A stretch of 64,000 bases of DNA from Camellia lanceoleosa (lineage: Eukaryota; Streptophyta; Magnoliopsida; Ericales; Theaceae), in NCBI GenBank assembly GCA_025200525.1, contig CM045767.1:118666021-118730020 (forward strand), read 5' to 3'. Under the pieces are notes generated by a model that was given only the letters and a program-made list of their open reading frames with translations, had not been told where the DNA came from and made no database searches. Of the stretch, positions 1-12,615 are shown piece by piece. The translations under genes and the position numbers were made by a program. The number at the start of each line of letters is the position of its first letter. Within the stretch, counting starts at the first letter, position 1.

Positions 1-293
1 ATTAAAGAATAATTTTGTAATTTATTAAATATATTTTAATTTTTTATTATTTTAATTATGCCTGATGCGGATGCCATTATGGGTAGCAGTCTGATGGTAC
101 TTTAAAATTTCCCAACCAACTCGAGCAATGTAATCATTCTTATTAAAAGCCAAACAAGATCGAGACAGTACTGCTCCATTATTTTATCAAGAATTCGACA
201 TTTCTGAGGCGGCTAGTAGCTAGCTACTTCCCAAAAAACAAAACAAAGAAAAAAAAAACCAACAACAATTACCACCACCACCTTATCTCCACC

Positions 294-836
294 ATGCACA
301 GCCCTCCACCGCCGCTTCTCACCGCACCCATCTCCCCCCCTCCGGTGACCCACTCTTCCATCTCCAACCACGCCTCGCCTTCACTCTCTTTCCTCTCCAT
401 CCTCATCCTCGTCGCCGTAATGTTTCTCATGTATGCCGCCTTCTTTGCCATCAATTGCCCTCCAAACCCTGTCACCAGGCTTGGCCGGAGCTCCGGTGAA
501 CTCGCCGGAAATCCAAGAACCCACAACCCAATTGCCAATAACACGGACCACCTAGTTTCCAGCGTGACATACAAGGCGGCTGCGCACGGCGGCGAGTGTC
601 CTGTGTGTTTGTCGGCGTTTATGGATGGGGAGGTTGTGAGAGAAGTGAACGTATGTAAGCACTTGTTTCACTCTGCTTGTATTGATATGTGGCTCTGTTC
701 GCACTCTGATTGTCCGGTTTGTCGGGCTTTTATCGGCACGAGGAGGTCGAAACCATCACGGCCACCGGCAGCGGCGGCGGACGGCAGTGAAGGTGATATC
801 CGGCAAGGCTTGCCTGACTCTGCTAGCTTGGTTTGA
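294..836 (+). CDS. ATL-like RING-H2 finger protein (putative membrane E3 ubiquitin ligase)
   Basis: A 180-residue intronless reading frame starts at an ATG in good plant context (ccaccATG). Residues about 31-53 form a hydrophobic membrane segment. Residues 102-143 hold a complete RING-H2 finger: C102, C105, C121, H123, H126, C129, C140, C143, with W133 in the expected place for E2 contact. Hydrophobic N-terminus, single membrane span, one RING-H2 and no intron is the layout of the plant ATL E3 ligase family, which ubiquitinates membrane or secretory-pathway targets. It is a divergent member. The usual proline two residues before the third zinc ligand is N119, and no clear GLD motif lies between the membrane span and the RING. 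The C-terminal tail is short and rich in Ala, Pro and Ser. The RING call is very secure; the substrate and exact ATL number cannot be told. No neighbouring host gene is close enough to inform its role. Confidence 0.93.
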   Translation: MHSPPPPLLTAPISPPPVTHSSISNHASPSLSFLSILILVAVMFLMYAAFFAINCPPNPVTRLGRSSGELAGNPRTHNPIANNTDHLVSSVTYKAAAHGGECPVCLSAFMDGEVVREVNVCKHLFHSACIDMWLCSHSDCPVCRAFIGTRRSKPSRPPAAAADGSEGDIRQGLPDSASLV

Positions 837-1784
837 TTTTTGTAATATGGAATTTGTATCTTGAGGAGGTTTTGATTTTGTTAGTGGGTTTGGTTAGTTG
901 GGAAATATTGCACCTATATGTTGTCTTCTTCTATGGATCATTTGGAAAAGAAAATTGTTTGAAGGTCTGAAATCAACGGTTTGAATTTGGCTCGAAACTC
1001 AAAACAACGTTGTTTTAGGTTTCATTTTTTTTCTTTTCTTTTTCTTCCTTTTCTTTCTTTCTTTTCTTCTTCTTCCTTTTGAACACAGAGGTGAAAGAGA
1101 GAAACAAAGGCGAGAGGCGAGAGAGAGAAAGGAGAAAGAGAGAGAGAAGACGGAGGAAAAGAGGAAGGAGAAGAACGAAGGGAGAAGAACGACGAGCTGT
1201 GTAAACGGTGATGGCGACGGAGAGACGGAACGACGAGCTGTATAAACGATGATGGCGACAGAGAGACGTTGCTTCTTCCTCTGTTTTTCTTCTTTCATGT
1301 GGGTTGTTGGTTTGCTGGGTTTGTTAATTTTGATTTTCATGTGAGTTGTTGATTTTGATTTTCATGTGCGTTTGCTGGGTTTGTTGAATTTGATTTTGCT
1401 GGGTTTAATTTTTTTTTTTTTTGAGTTTTTGTTTTTTATTTTGATTCAATAACTCTCTCAATTGAAAGTTCAAAACAGAAGGAAGAAGGGAAGGGAAGGA
1501 AGAAGGCAGAAGAGAAGGGAAGGAATTATAGTTTCAAGCTCCACGTGCATCAATTTTTTGGAGGGAAACCAATTTCGAGCCATTCGAGCTCTTACATATT
1601 CGGGCTTTGTACTAGAACTGTTTGGAAAAAGATTATGCTACTGTTTGTAACTGCCTTTTTTTAGTTCACTTTTTAACTATTTTAAATCGGTTGAAAAGTT
1701 TGTTTGGATTGATTTTTTCAATTTTTTTTAATTTTTTAAAAGAAAAAATGAAATGATTACGGTTTGAGTATGATATTTTATCTT
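837..1784. other. Downstream intergenic stretch, no gene
   Basis: No coding signal is visible. It contains a pyrimidine-rich then purine-rich block (about 1020-1190), a 41-bp unit present twice in tandem (about 1187-1227 and 1228-1267, containing gatggcgac), and short repeats of tgctgggtttgtt and gattttcatgtg at 1310-1400. The first part presumably includes the 3' UTR of the RING-H2 gene. Confidence 0.5.
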
Positions 1785-2130
1785 AGGATAAATTACAAAT
1801 ATATTTCCTGAGATTTGTTTAAAATACGAATTGTCCATTATGATTTGAAAAATTATAAATACCTTTTTATCAGAATTTTTTATTTAACGAAATTAATTGA
1901 AAAAGTAAAATTTCTAATTGTTCACCTATATAATAATAAAATTGTCTGAATTATTAATTAAAATAAAATTTTAACATTATTAAAAACTATTAATTAATTT
2001 AATGATTTATTAATAAAAGAACCTATTTGTTATGAAATTAGAAACCTTAAGGGGCATAATATAATTTCTGAAACTATAGGGATAATTCGTAATTTAAGTA
2101 AATTTCAGGGGATGTGTTTGTAATTTAGCT
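1785..2130. mobile_element. MITE with about 45-bp terminal inverted repeats (Mutator-like ends)
   Basis: The left end ggataaattacaaatatatt and the reverse complement of the right end (agctaaattacaaacacatc) align for about 45 bp. The interior is AT-rich with no coding capacity. The motif of aaattacaa followed by a c/t-rich stretch and gaggttt-like sequence resembles the left end of the Mutator-like element near 56318. No target duplication was recognised. Confidence 0.6.
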
Positions 2131-2504
2131 TTTGCCTTATTAATTTTTTAGCTTATTTTATCTTTTTGTGACTAATTTAATTCAAAAAGTCAATTACAAA
2201 CAAAACCTATGATACAAATTATTTTGGTAGACTTAGATTAAGGTTTGAAAATTAGATGTTGAATGATGAATGCTGAAAACTTTTAAGTGAAAAAAAGTTT
2301 TTTTTTTTGATGTTAATAAGTTGTTTATTAGATACAAAATTAAATTTAAAATTACATGTTATAATTTTTTTATTGTGATGTTGAGTCGACAAGAGAAGCG
2401 GATAATCCGGTTGTGGCAATGGTATCAATGACAATGATGGTAGAACTAGAGGAAAAGTGATTGTAATGATGGTAAAAGTATAATGTAGTGAAGATAAAAG
2501 GGGG
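2131..2504. other. AT-rich intergenic DNA left of the hAT element
   Basis: Nothing is recognisable except a short stretch of tgatggta-type low complexity (about 2430-2500). This continues in the same style just right of the hAT element (28470 onwards), as expected if the hAT element split one locus. Confidence 0.45.
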
Positions 2505-3507
2505 TAGGGTTGTCCGCGGTTCGGTTTGGACCCGCCCGCATTTATGCGGTTTGGGGAAAAGTCAACCCGCAACCGCCCACAATGCAATTTGCAGTTTGTG
2601 CAGATAGAGTTCGCAGATATGTGGGCGGTTTGCGAATTGAACTTTTTTTTTAAAAGTTTATTTTTAAACCTTTTTTTTTCCTCCCATTTTGTCAATCTTT
2701 ATTTTGGACATTTTTTCTCATATTTTCTAAAATGTTCCAACATTAATAATTAATGAATTAAAACTTTTTAAAAAAAAAAAAAAAACACACAACAAATTCA
2801 ATTCGTAACCTAAACAAATCATTCAAAATTTACATTCATCATTAACTTGCATTCATCTTACATTCATCATTCATAACTCAAATAAAAAAATCCTACATTG
2901 AAAATTCTACATTCATCATTCCTAACCCAAATACAAAAAAATAAATAAATAAATAAATAAAAATTCTTCATTAACTTACATTCATCCAAAATGCAAAAAA
3001 AATAAAAATTCATTAACTTACATTCATCTAAAACCAAAACACAATTAACAAAAAAAAATTGTTGTCAAACTTCATTCAATACAACCCATGAAATAAAATT
3101 AAAACATTTATAAGATATCAAACTTCATCTTCATGAATAATATCCAATCCAACTTTCACAAATTCCAATTCCAATTCCTGTTCTAATTCCATGCATTTGG
3201 TTGATGAACTCTACACAAAAATAAATTGAAAAAATATAAACTTTAATCTTCAATTATAGTAAGAAATGAAAAAATAAACAAATGTCTATATATTGCATCT
3301 CAATATAGTAAGAAAATGTGTTGAGTATATGAAAAAATTACCAATGAGCAAATGAATATTAGACATCAATTATAGCATCAACATTATAAGTTGAACTTGA
3401 AAATAAGGTTGACTCCAAAGTACCTAATTATGAGTCAACAAGAGAAGATTAATAAAACTTACATTAGAAAATGAACAATACAAATAAAAATGAAGATAAA
3501 TAAATTG

Positions 3508-3742
3508 TCATTTACCCGAGTCATATTGCTCAAATTCTTCCACATCATCCATCGCTTTTCGAAGAAAAACTGAAAGGTTGCTTCGAAGCCAATTTTGAGT
3601 ACATACAAGAGCTTCAACCATAGAAGGCGAGAGTGAACTACGAAATGAGTCAAGAATACGCCATCTCGTACTAAAAGCTGACTCCGATGCAACGGTAGAA
3701 ATAGGCATGGCTAACACATCCCTTGCAAGTTGTGATAACACC
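3508..3742 (-). pseudogene. hAT transposase, C-terminal dimerisation part (broken piece)
   Basis: Read on the minus strand, this piece encodes the hAT C-terminal dimerisation domain, recognisable by the stretch RDVLAMPISTVASESAFST followed by RSSLSPSMVEALVCTQNWL. It ends at a stop about 30 residues after this. It is the continuation of the transposase interrupted at position 3742. The codon broken by the retrotransposon is completed exactly at 21771 once one copy of the ACACC target duplication is removed, so the insertion did not shift the frame. The family acts in the nucleus, where the domain mediates transposase dimerisation. This copy cannot be functional, because of the 18-kb insertion and other damage in the N-terminal part. 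Confidence 0.9.
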
Positions 3743-4104
3743 TGTAGACACCCCATTTTTGACCGACCTTTAGACTCAGACGTCACCGATTGAGCGCTCG
3801 GTGATGTTGCATACTGTGCTCGTTCAGAAGTCTCAGAGTCGCGGCCGCGCCCTGCCTCCGGGCTTCCGAACTCTCTTTCGTGCCTTGTCTCGGTTTGTGA
3901 ACCAGACTCGTTTTTCTCTGTTTTCTTTCCTGAGGGGAGGGAGTGGTCCCGTAGACTATCTCTCAGTGGCCGTGGGCTACTTTTCGTGGCCGCAGGCCAT
4001 TTTTCCCATTTCGGAGCCCGGTTCCCGGTTTTCGGGATCGTCAGGCCGTGTGCCTCGGCTCGGGACCGCCCAACCATCTCCGAGTTCTCCGGTTTTTGGC
4101 TTGC

Positions 4105-4590
4105 ACCTCTGTTTTATCGTTCTGAGGAACACTGGGGTCTCAGAAACCCACTTCGCAGCCGAACACCACTTCCGGTGCCTGGCAGCCCATTTTCGGGACC
4201 CCAAACTGCGCGGTTTTGGTCCCGAGCTTTCTTTTTGTATCCGTTTTCTCCGGTTTTTGGCAGAGACCTCTGTTTTAGCATTCCGAAGAACACTGGGGCC
4301 CCTGATGCCCACTTCGTGGCCGTATGCCACTTTCGTGTCAGGTTTGGGACCCCGAATCGCGCGGTTTGGGCCCCGAGCATTCATTTTGCATCAGTTTTCT
4401 CTGATTTTTGGCAGGAACCTCTGTTTTGTCATTCCGAGGGACACTGGGGTCGCAGATACCCACTTCGCTGCTGAACACCACTTCCGGCATCAGATGCTCA
4501 TTTTCGGGATCCCGAATTGCTCGGTTTTGGCTCCGAGCGTTCATTTCTCATTAGTTTTTGTTCAAATTTGGCAGGTACCTCTGTTTCAAC
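4105..4590. repeat. Tandem array of about 153-159-bp units in the LTR
   Basis: The marker acctctgttt recurs at about 4107, 4267, 4418 and 4577, each followed by ..acactggg.. and ..cccacttcg. There are about three units plus a partial one. The array is repeated in the 3' LTR (about 16915-17380), where the first units have many small deletions but the last unit is almost unchanged. Confidence 0.85.
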
Positions 4591-4745
4591 ATCAAGAAGA
4601 TCACTGGGGGGTGGGAGGTCAGCAATTATCCCAGATAACCAGTTTCGCTCCTCCGGAGCCCGTTTTTCTCACTTCCGGGCCAATGTTGAACACCTTGGGG
4701 GTATTTTCTTCCAACCAAAGCTACATATCTGTGATCAGGGAACTT

Positions 4746-5180
4746 GGGAGGACACTTTGGTATGGTGGTCGGCCAGCAATTGTTGGTTTCATTTTTGGGC
4801 CTCTCCTTCAAGCTCTATGTTGTGACTCTTGGTTCAATGTTGCCAAATTCCAACCTTGGATCCTTGTTCTACACATCTGGGAGGACACTTTGGTATGGTG
4901 GTCGGCCAGCAATTGTTGGTTTCATTTTTGGGCCTCTCTTTCAAGCTCTATGTTGTGACTCTTGGTTCAATGTTGCCAAATTCCAACCTTGGATCCTTGT
5001 TCTACACATCTGGGAGGACACTTTGGTATGGTGGTCGGCCAGCAATTGTTGGTTTCATTTTTGGGCCTCTCCTTCAAGCTCTATGTTGTGACTCCTGCTT
5101 CAGAGTTGCCAAATTTCAACCTTGGATCCTTGTTCTACACATCTGGGAGGGCACTTTGGTATGGTGGTCGGCCAGAGATT
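4746..5180. repeat. Tandem array of about 133-bp units in the LTR
   Basis: The motif gggaggacactttggtatgg recurs at about 4746, 4879, 5013 and (as gggagggcac) 5146, giving a period near 133 bp. Units are nearly identical in this copy. The matching array in the 3' LTR is at about 17530-17960. Confidence 0.9.
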
Positions 5181-5408
5181 TCACTGTTCATTTTCTTGGG
5201 GTGGCCGGTCGGCTAGGCTGAGTGGCTGGCCGACCAGGTGGGGTGGCCGGCCGGCCACCTCCCAGAAATCTACCTGGCCGGCCAGATTCCTGCTTTCCAG
5301 CCTGTTCCAGTTGTCCGGATATTTTTCTCAAAATATCACCCCATCCGGGGGATATTTTGGGAGGGAAAGCTTGGATGCTTTGCCCTCCCCTTTTACACCT
5401 TTTTTCCT

Positions 5409-5416
5409 CTATTTAA
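5409..5416 (+). promoter_or_regulatory. TATA-like box of the 5' LTR
   Basis: TATTTAAA lies in a C/T-rich context, followed about 30 bases later by accatcacctccttcctcaa, a plausible transcription start. The same site is preserved in the 3' LTR at 18172-18179. The surrounding block is the most conserved part of the two LTRs. Assignment is by motif and position only. Confidence 0.5.
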
Positions 5417-6584
5417 AGGGACCATCACCTCCTTCCTCAAGGTGACAAAATTTGTCCTCAAGAGCACCTAAGCAAAAACCCTAATCTCCATAGCCAAAAC
5501 CTTCAAAAAAGATTCAAGTCTTGCTTGATTTCTTCACCAACACCTAGCCTCACCATTCCAACTTTGATTCCAGCAGCTAGGAAGTGAATTTCAGAGGTTG
5601 AGAAGCTACAAATCAAAGCCAAGAAGCAAAGAAAGACAAGTCTTCAAGGGTAAGTATTCAAAACCAACTTTTAGGGCTTTTTCTTGATCCTTTATTATAC
5701 TCTAATTGGTTGAGAATTGGGGCTCCGACCCCCACTGCTTTTGTGCTCATTTTGAGCCCCTCTACAACATTGTAGAAGAGCTCAACTCCATTTGGCCATT
5801 GTATATACTAGTTCCTTCAATTTCATCAAGTATGCCATATTTTGTATGCAATTTTTGACCTATTTGTGTTTGTTTTTGGGACTTCGACCCCTACTGGTTT
5901 TAGTCTTATTTTGACCCCCTTTACATGTTTCATGAAGAAGGTTTGGTCATTTGATGTATAGATTGCATATCTTGTGTTATACCCTTTTGTGGCTCCATTT
6001 TGCCTTCCATTTCTAGCATGTTTGTCTTATGATTTAGAGGCTTCCATATTCTGCATATATGCTTATTTTTGGGTCCTCTTTAATGTTGTAGAAGAAAGTT
6101 TGTCCATTTGGTGTTTGTATATACCACCTCCCATTGTAATGCTCTTTTGGCCATTAATCTTGTATGATTCTGTTGCCATATCTATGCTTGCATTTTGGCC
6201 ATGTTTATTACTGAAAAAATGCCATATTTGGGACTGCCTTGCTACTGTTCTTGCTTCCATGATCATATTTTGTATGTATAGCATGGCTATAGGCCATTTC
6301 GGGGCTTAATTTCACATTTTCGGGATGATTGCATGCTTCGGTTGTCATTTCGCATCATTTCGGGGTTGTCTCACATCATTTGTGAGTGCTGAAATTCCTT
6401 TTCCATGCTTACATATCATTTCCCATGCCATTTCGTGCCTTAATCCATTGCCTCGGTTTGCGTGCCTGTGGGTACGCACTTCGAGGCACCTTCGTTTTTA
6501 TCCGACGACCTCCTATGTGAGTGAGCAGAGGCTCTCCTATGTTGGTGTAAGTCCATCGCGGCATTACGTGTGTCATTTTCATCA

Positions 6585-7290
6585 TTTCATCATCGCCTCG
6601 ATTTGTGCGCCAGGCACGCTGAAAGGCACCGGTTTATCCGATTTTCATTCTTTATCATCGCCGACGGCGCTACCAGGCACGCTGCTTTGAGACACTTCTG
6701 CTTTTATTCGATTTTCATTCTTTATCATCGCCTCGGTTTGCGCGCTCAGGCACGCTGCTTCGAGGTACTTTGCCATCCGATTTTCATCATTTCATCATCG
6801 CCGACGGCGCTACCAGGCACGCTGCGAGGCACTTCGCCTCTTATCCGATTTTCATTCTTTCATCATCGTCGATTTGCGGCGCTTTCGAGCTCAGGCACTT
6901 CGGTTTTATCCGATTTTATCATCGCTTCGGTTTGCTTATGCCAGGCACGCGTTTCGAGACACTTCGGTTGTATCCGATTTTCTCATTTCATCATCGCCTC
7001 GGTTTGCGTGCCTGTGGGCGCGCGTTTCGAGGCACTTCAGTTTTATCCGATTTTCATTCTTTTATCATCGCCTCGGTTTGCGTGCCTGTGGGCGCGCGTT
7101 TCGAGGCACTTCGGTTGTATCCGATTTTCTCATTTCATCATCGCCTCGGTTTGCGTGCCTGTGGGCGCGCGTTTCGAGGCACTTCGATTTTATCCGATTT
7201 TCATTCTTTTATCATCGCTTTGGCCATGCGTTTGCGTGCTTCGTAGGCACTTTTGTATCCGATTTTCTCATTTCATGCCATCGCCTCGGT
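6585..7290. repeat. Tandem array of about 70-75-bp units in the LTR
   Basis: About ten copies of a unit containing tatccgattttcatt, catcgcctcggtttgcg and tttcgaggcacttcg. It is CG-rich. The corresponding array in the 3' LTR (about 19330-20060) has the same number of recognisable blocks but loses bases at most CG clusters. Long open frames through this array are repeat artefacts. Confidence 0.88.
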
Positions 7291-9061
7291 TATGCGTGCC
7301 ACAAGACGCTGAGTATGCGTTTCATTTTCATCTCATTTTCACAAGATTGTGCATACTAGGTTGTATCTTAGATTGCATTCATGCATTACCTCGGTTATGC
7401 GTGCGTGCAGCACGATTTCGAGGTTACTCATTTTCATGGCATTGTGCATGCTATATTACATGTTAGTTGCATTCCATGCATACCATGCATTTGGCACGGG
7501 AAACGAGACGCGTTTTGTACTCCGAGTAACGGAACGGGTCTCAATTCCCAAGTCACCGCAAATTCCGGATTACCCATGATGGAGTTAGGCTTTGTTATAG
7601 CATTCATATGTATTCATCCCTATATTGAGTTGTGCAATCCGGTTCCTCGGCCATCATGCATCGGTATGCGTGATTGGTGGCACGAGGATCGTGGCATGCA
7701 TATATTTGTGAAAGACATTGCTATGCCCTTTTCCTGCTTCTGTCAAAGAAAATCGAGAATCAACAACTTTCGAGTCCGACGCCAAGATTTCGAGAAATAT
7801 CGCAAACAGAGGTCGATTGGGGCATCCCAAAGGATTTCCGACCAGCAACCAAAGACGGCATCTATCGAAGGCACTCGCTTGCACGCCAGCTTTCTGACTT
7901 TCCTAGTTTAATCTGTTAATTAAATTAGAGATTTGTAATATTGACCATTACATTGGACTGTATATTCTTTCATTTGGGACTGTATTATTATTTTATTCGG
8001 ACCCTCTGCGCGAGGGCAATATTGTAATAAGGATGTGTGAGTGTGATGTATGTCTTCCAACCCCACGTCTTTCTCCCTTTTATTTACCTGCTTTGCTGGT
8101 TAGATATAGGGCATGTTTCAATTAGCATACAGCATGACAGCATGTGTTGCATCATTCATCTGTTTTGCACGCACCGGGCTCGGCGCATCATACAAACTGC
8201 ATCTGTATTTCAATTCCAAGTTGAGTACTTGATAGCTGTTGCATCTCATATGCCATATTTAGAATAGCCGAGCCTGTTATAGTTCGCATCTTTGCATGTA
8301 TTGCATTAGGCAATTCTGTATACTTAGGATCATGCATGATTTCTAATGTAGTTTCTGTTTTGGCTTGGAGTACTCGGTGAGTTGTTATGCTTTAGCATCC
8401 TTGCATGCGTGTGAGTGTTGCCATGATAGCATGCTTACCATGAGGCTACATGCTTATGTGATATAACTGCCTTGAATGCCTGTGGGTGGAGGTTGAGTTA
8501 TCTGAATTGGAGCAATTCATCAATTGTTTGTTAAGCCCACTAGATTGTGGCAAAATCTGCATTTTAAGCCTACCTGCGGGTAGCAAACCATCTTTCACGA
8601 ACAAACATGAGATGTTTATTTCCAATTCAGGCGATTCAGTCTATACTTGTTTGCTGCGAGCATCACATAGTAACCTAGGCTAATAACCAGAATAAGAACT
8701 CACAAAGTTTTCAAAAACAGATATCATGGTTAGTAGAGGCCGGTCTTTGACCGGGCGAGAGGGGGTGCTCACGATGTGACCTTCCCTAATCGTACCCAAG
8801 TTCCCGAGCCAACTTTGGTGATGACGGACACGTGGCCTTTGGCACCGAGTCAGGGTTTCCTAAATTTCACATTTTAAAATATTTAGGTGGCGACTCTGTT
8901 ATCTGGCAAAGCAGTCCATGTTTGGCACTTCTTTCAAAAAATCTGTTTTCCTTCAAAACGATTTGCCGGATTTGGACTCTTTGGTTCAGATCTAGAACCG
9001 CAACAAAAATCGAGTCCGAGCTGTAGCGAGGCCCCTCCCCCGCGGGCGTTGTTACAGTTTC

Positions 9062-9079
9062 TGGCGACTCTACTGGGGA
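9062..9079 (+). promoter_or_regulatory. Primer binding site of the LTR retrotransposon
   Basis: TGGCGACTCTACTGGGGA lies six bases inside the 5' LTR end. Plant Ty3 elements of the large Tat/Ogre type use primer sites of this form, complementary to a tRNA 3' end (probably an arginine tRNA). The exact tRNA was not checked. Confidence 0.7.
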
Positions 9080-9961
9080 TTTAGAGAACTTGACTCGAAC
9101 TCATGATATCTGGTTTTGACTACACTTGTGTGTTTCTTTGCATTGCATTTGCATTGGTGCGCCTAGGACACCGTGTTTGCCATATGCCATTCTTAACGAC
9201 GATTTGGAGGCTTGTCTTGTCAAGGCATGTCCATAAGGCCGATCGGCCTGGGCTCGACAAAGATGGGAACACAAACCCGGTTTTACTGGGCACCCTTTTG
9301 ACCATTCGACCTAGTGCATATTCAATCCATAGTGACCATTCCAAACTAGGACAAAGTTGCTTACCCGCTTATAGGTTGTTTGAAGCAGCCAAGGCGTAGT
9401 GAACCCCTAGTTCTCGACAAAATAGGACAGGAAACCCTACCCCAACATAGGGTGTTTTGGCTCTCACTTATCTGTTATGTGCTTGTTAGAGTGCGTCTCT
9501 ACAAGGAATGCATGTATCAGTGTGCGAGTTTGGGCATCAGTTCAAGGGCATCGGTCGATTATTTGAGAATCGATTATCTGCGGGTACCAGATTCAGTTTT
9601 GAGGCAGAGATTTGGGCAGAATTCAGTAGAGGGCACACTCATTCAACTATGCTCATATCCGTTTTGGTGAAGTTAGGCTGAGATGCTGTCTGTTTTTTCT
9701 TTTGCTAGGTAGTCTGGGAACCATAGCTTCAGAAGGCTCTGATATTCCCCGAGGTTCATCGAACTTGTGCTGATAGACTTTGTCAGGTCAGAGATTCAGT
9801 TTAAGGGCAATCAGTGTTCCTTTGCCAGAGACAAGGTAAAAGGGCCACCAGCACAAATCACCGCTCAAAGAAGCTACAGATTAGTGGCCTTTATCTACCC
9901 CACCAAAGGAATGTCAAAGCCGAGGTCCCGCTTTCATCGCAGGATAGATACTACCGCTTAG

Positions 9962-10960
9962 ATGGATCAGCAGAACACATCAGGGATGGAGGCAATGATG
10001 CGCCAGATGCAAGAAAATATGAAACTCATGCAGCAAGATGCTGTCCGCCAAACGGAATTCGCTGAGCAACAGGCTGTGATCATGGCCCAACAGGCAGAGC
10101 TAATAACCAAGCTTACAAAGAAGAAGGCAGACTGCTTCATCGTGCTCCTCCCCACCAAGGGTTCCGAGCACCAAGAGACCCCGAATGTCCAAAATGTCCA
10201 AGAGGATACAGGCCTTCCAATCTGGCCAGCCCGCCTCGATTCTACCATTGACTATCCAAGGCGCCCACGCTTATCAATGTCCCGACTCTCCTTTTGAGAG
10301 TTCAAGTTACCGAGTAAGTTGGAAAAATGTTTAAGAAATCCCAAGAGTCAAGGCTATTAGGATATCGAGGACGGATATACCGATGAGGCCGTAATATTGC
10401 CGGAAGATTCAAAATGCCCCAGATCGATCGTTTGATGGATCCTGAGACCCATGGTCCACCTCCGCTATTTTCAGACATATTATGCCAATGGGCCTAACTG
10501 CACCACAAAAACTTTCACTATTCGCCGAACCTTGTCGTGATAGCTTCCAATTGGTATGCGAAACTAGAAGATGAGGTCAAAAGGAATTGGGATGAAATGG
10601 CCGAGGCCTTTCTCGCACAGTACTCGTACAATACCCAGATCGAGATTATAACTCGTGATCTCGAGACGACGAGGCAGGAACCCAAGAAACTTTCAGATTT
10701 TGTAACTCGATGGAGGCGAAGGCATCGATGATGACTTTGAGGCCCACCGATAAAGACCAGATCAGGATGATTGTGCGCATCTCCAACCAAAGTCGATTGA
10801 AAATGATTGTCGCCCCTTTCCCACCTTTGCAGATCTACACGAGATGGGATGCAAATTGAGGATGCAATGAAACAGGCCTTTTTTTCGACCAGATAGGGAG
10901 CAAATGAGAACCTTCAACCGCAACAATAACACAGTGCACAAGCGGTGATGCGGCTGCAAG
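9962..10960 (+). pseudogene. Degenerate Gag of the LTR retrotransposon
   Basis: An ATG at 9962 opens a frame of about 111 residues rich in Gln and Met (MDQQNTSGMEAMMRQMQENM), the low-complexity N-terminus common in plant gypsy Gag. After a break, 10537-10731 encodes WYAKLEDEVKRNWDEMAEAF and RDLETTRQEPKKLSDFVTRW. These are the hallmark of the retrotransposon Gag capsid domain in Tat/Ogre-like elements. Frames change at least twice (about 10297-10520 and 10731), so no intact Gag can be made from this sequence as given. Beyond about 10960 no zinc knuckle, protease or polymerase is recognisable. Some breaks could be consensus errors, given the indel pattern between the two LTRs. Without pol, mobilisation would need enzymes from a related element. 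Confidence 0.78.
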
Positions 10961-12494
10961 ATCTTCCGGTGGGCATGGTTACCACCACCACATCAAAAGG
11001 CCACCTCCATTCACCGGTGCGTCAGAGCTAGCTCAAATAGCCAAAACCCACCTTAGGGCCAAAGGGTGTTCACTCCACTATACCTGCCCCTATCCAAAGC
11101 TCTGGGGGTTTTGATCAAGAAAGGGCATCTGAAGCCCCTGGAGCCGCAGCCACTACCAAAAAACCTCCCTCTCTCACACAACCCACCGACCATCAGGTTT
11201 CCATCGAAATGGCCATGACATCGACATGTGCTTGTCTTCACCACGAAATACAAGATCCGATCGACAACAGAGTCATCCCCGACCGGTCCTACAAAGTCTA
11301 TCGGCACTTGATCAGTGAACTTGTGGGGGATAATGTGATATGAATGGGGGATGAACCACCAGCGGGCAGCGCTTGATTAACTCCAGATATGGCGTATGGT
11401 ACGCACTGTTTTGAGCATTTGTGAATGCTGGTTTTTGTGCTTTCTGACTTGGGTATTGGGTCAGTCTTGTTGTTTTGTTTTGAGTCTGTCTTTTTGTTCT
11501 GAGTCAGTCTCTTTTGTTTTGGGTCTGTCTTGTTGTATCGAGTCAGTCCTGTTGTATAGGAGTCAGGCGATTCCGGGGGTGTTACCTAGGGCGTCACCAT
11601 TTTGTTTTGCATTTGTCTTTTTGTTTTGTTTTGAGTCTGTTTCTGCCAAGGAGCCAGTTGTGCCAACAGATTTTGAATGAAATAGTAGTGATTTCCACAC
11701 TCTCGCATTTGCTTCTGTCGTGTGTTAGTTGTGCCGGGATTTGAATGAAATGGCAATGCATTCCGCCTGTTCTCTTGTGCCTTGAAGTCATTGTAATGAC
11801 CTGAGTTTTTCAAAACTTTTTTTGAACACTGCGGTAAAAACGAAGAGGAAGGAATTCCTCGGGATTTGCAAAACTTTGATCAATTAAGAGAAAGAGAGGC
11901 GTGCTAAGCCCTTAATGAATGAAATCATGCTTGTTAGCGTGAGTACTGAGAAGGACCCTAGCTTTGATCCAGATTGGTCCTACACTGTCTTCGGCGCGAG
12001 CGATTTGTCGCTTTCTTAAAAACTTTCAAAAAATATTTTGCGCGGTCCTGCGAAGACATGTGTGGAATCGCTCTTGAGATTGCGCAGCTTAGGATCGCTC
12101 TCAGCCTCGAGACTCGACCCACCCCTTTGCTTCCAAACCTTGAACTTGAATTCAGAAGGTTCAACGGTCGACTACAATGCAAGGCCTGTGTGGCCAGATT
12201 TGAAGCAACCCTTGAACAAGAGGCACTAAAGTCAGATCAAGAAGGTCAGACCTTATCAGAAGAAGCTTGCGAAGCTAGAACAGAAGCACTCCTCGAACTA
12301 GGGGCAAAAAATATCCGATGTGCTCGAAGAGCCAAAAGGTGGATCCTTCTGCAGATCAATACAACAGCCACTCTCCTGGATACGGAAGGCTTCAATCTCA
12401 AAACCATTTGACATGGACTTGTTACACTTTTACCCTTTGAGAGGCTCGCTGGGCCGAAAACCCAAAAGGGCGACCCAGGCAAAAGTTAGAGCAA

Positions 12495-12495
12495 G

Positions 12496-12528
<33 letters not shown>

Positions 12529-12615
12529 AAAAAAAAAGAAAAGAAGAAATGCAAAAACAAAAAAGAAAAGAAGAAAAAAAAAAGAAAAAAAAAAAGAAAA
12601 AGAAAGAAGAACAAA
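12495..12615 (+). repeat. A/AG-rich low-complexity tract
   Basis: About 120 bases made almost only of A and G, including an A run of more than 25. The apparent Lys-rich and Phe-rich frames here are artefacts of composition. Confidence 0.9.

Larger units (their letters stand above)
3743..9056 (+). repeat. 5' LTR (5.3 kb)
   Basis: Begins TGTAGACACC and ends TTGTTACA. It contains three internal tandem arrays (about 153 bp, 133 bp and 75 bp units), a TATA-like core promoter near 5409 and a GC-rich last 60 bp. Over 5341-6300 it aligns without indels to 18103-19062 in the other LTR, with about eight substitutions seen by eye. Short open frames inside the LTR have no recognisable domain. Confidence 0.9.

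Noticed and set aside
3801..4958. A 385-residue plus-strand frame at the start of the 5' LTR
   Set aside because: It runs through the 153-bp and 133-bp arrays, is not preserved in the 3' LTR and has no domain similarity that I recognise.
5974..6309. A 111-residue frame present in both LTRs (also 18736-19071), nearly identical
   Set aside because: It lies in LTR sequence with no recognisable domain and a composition typical of T-rich DNA. Conservation is explained by LTR identity, not protein selection.
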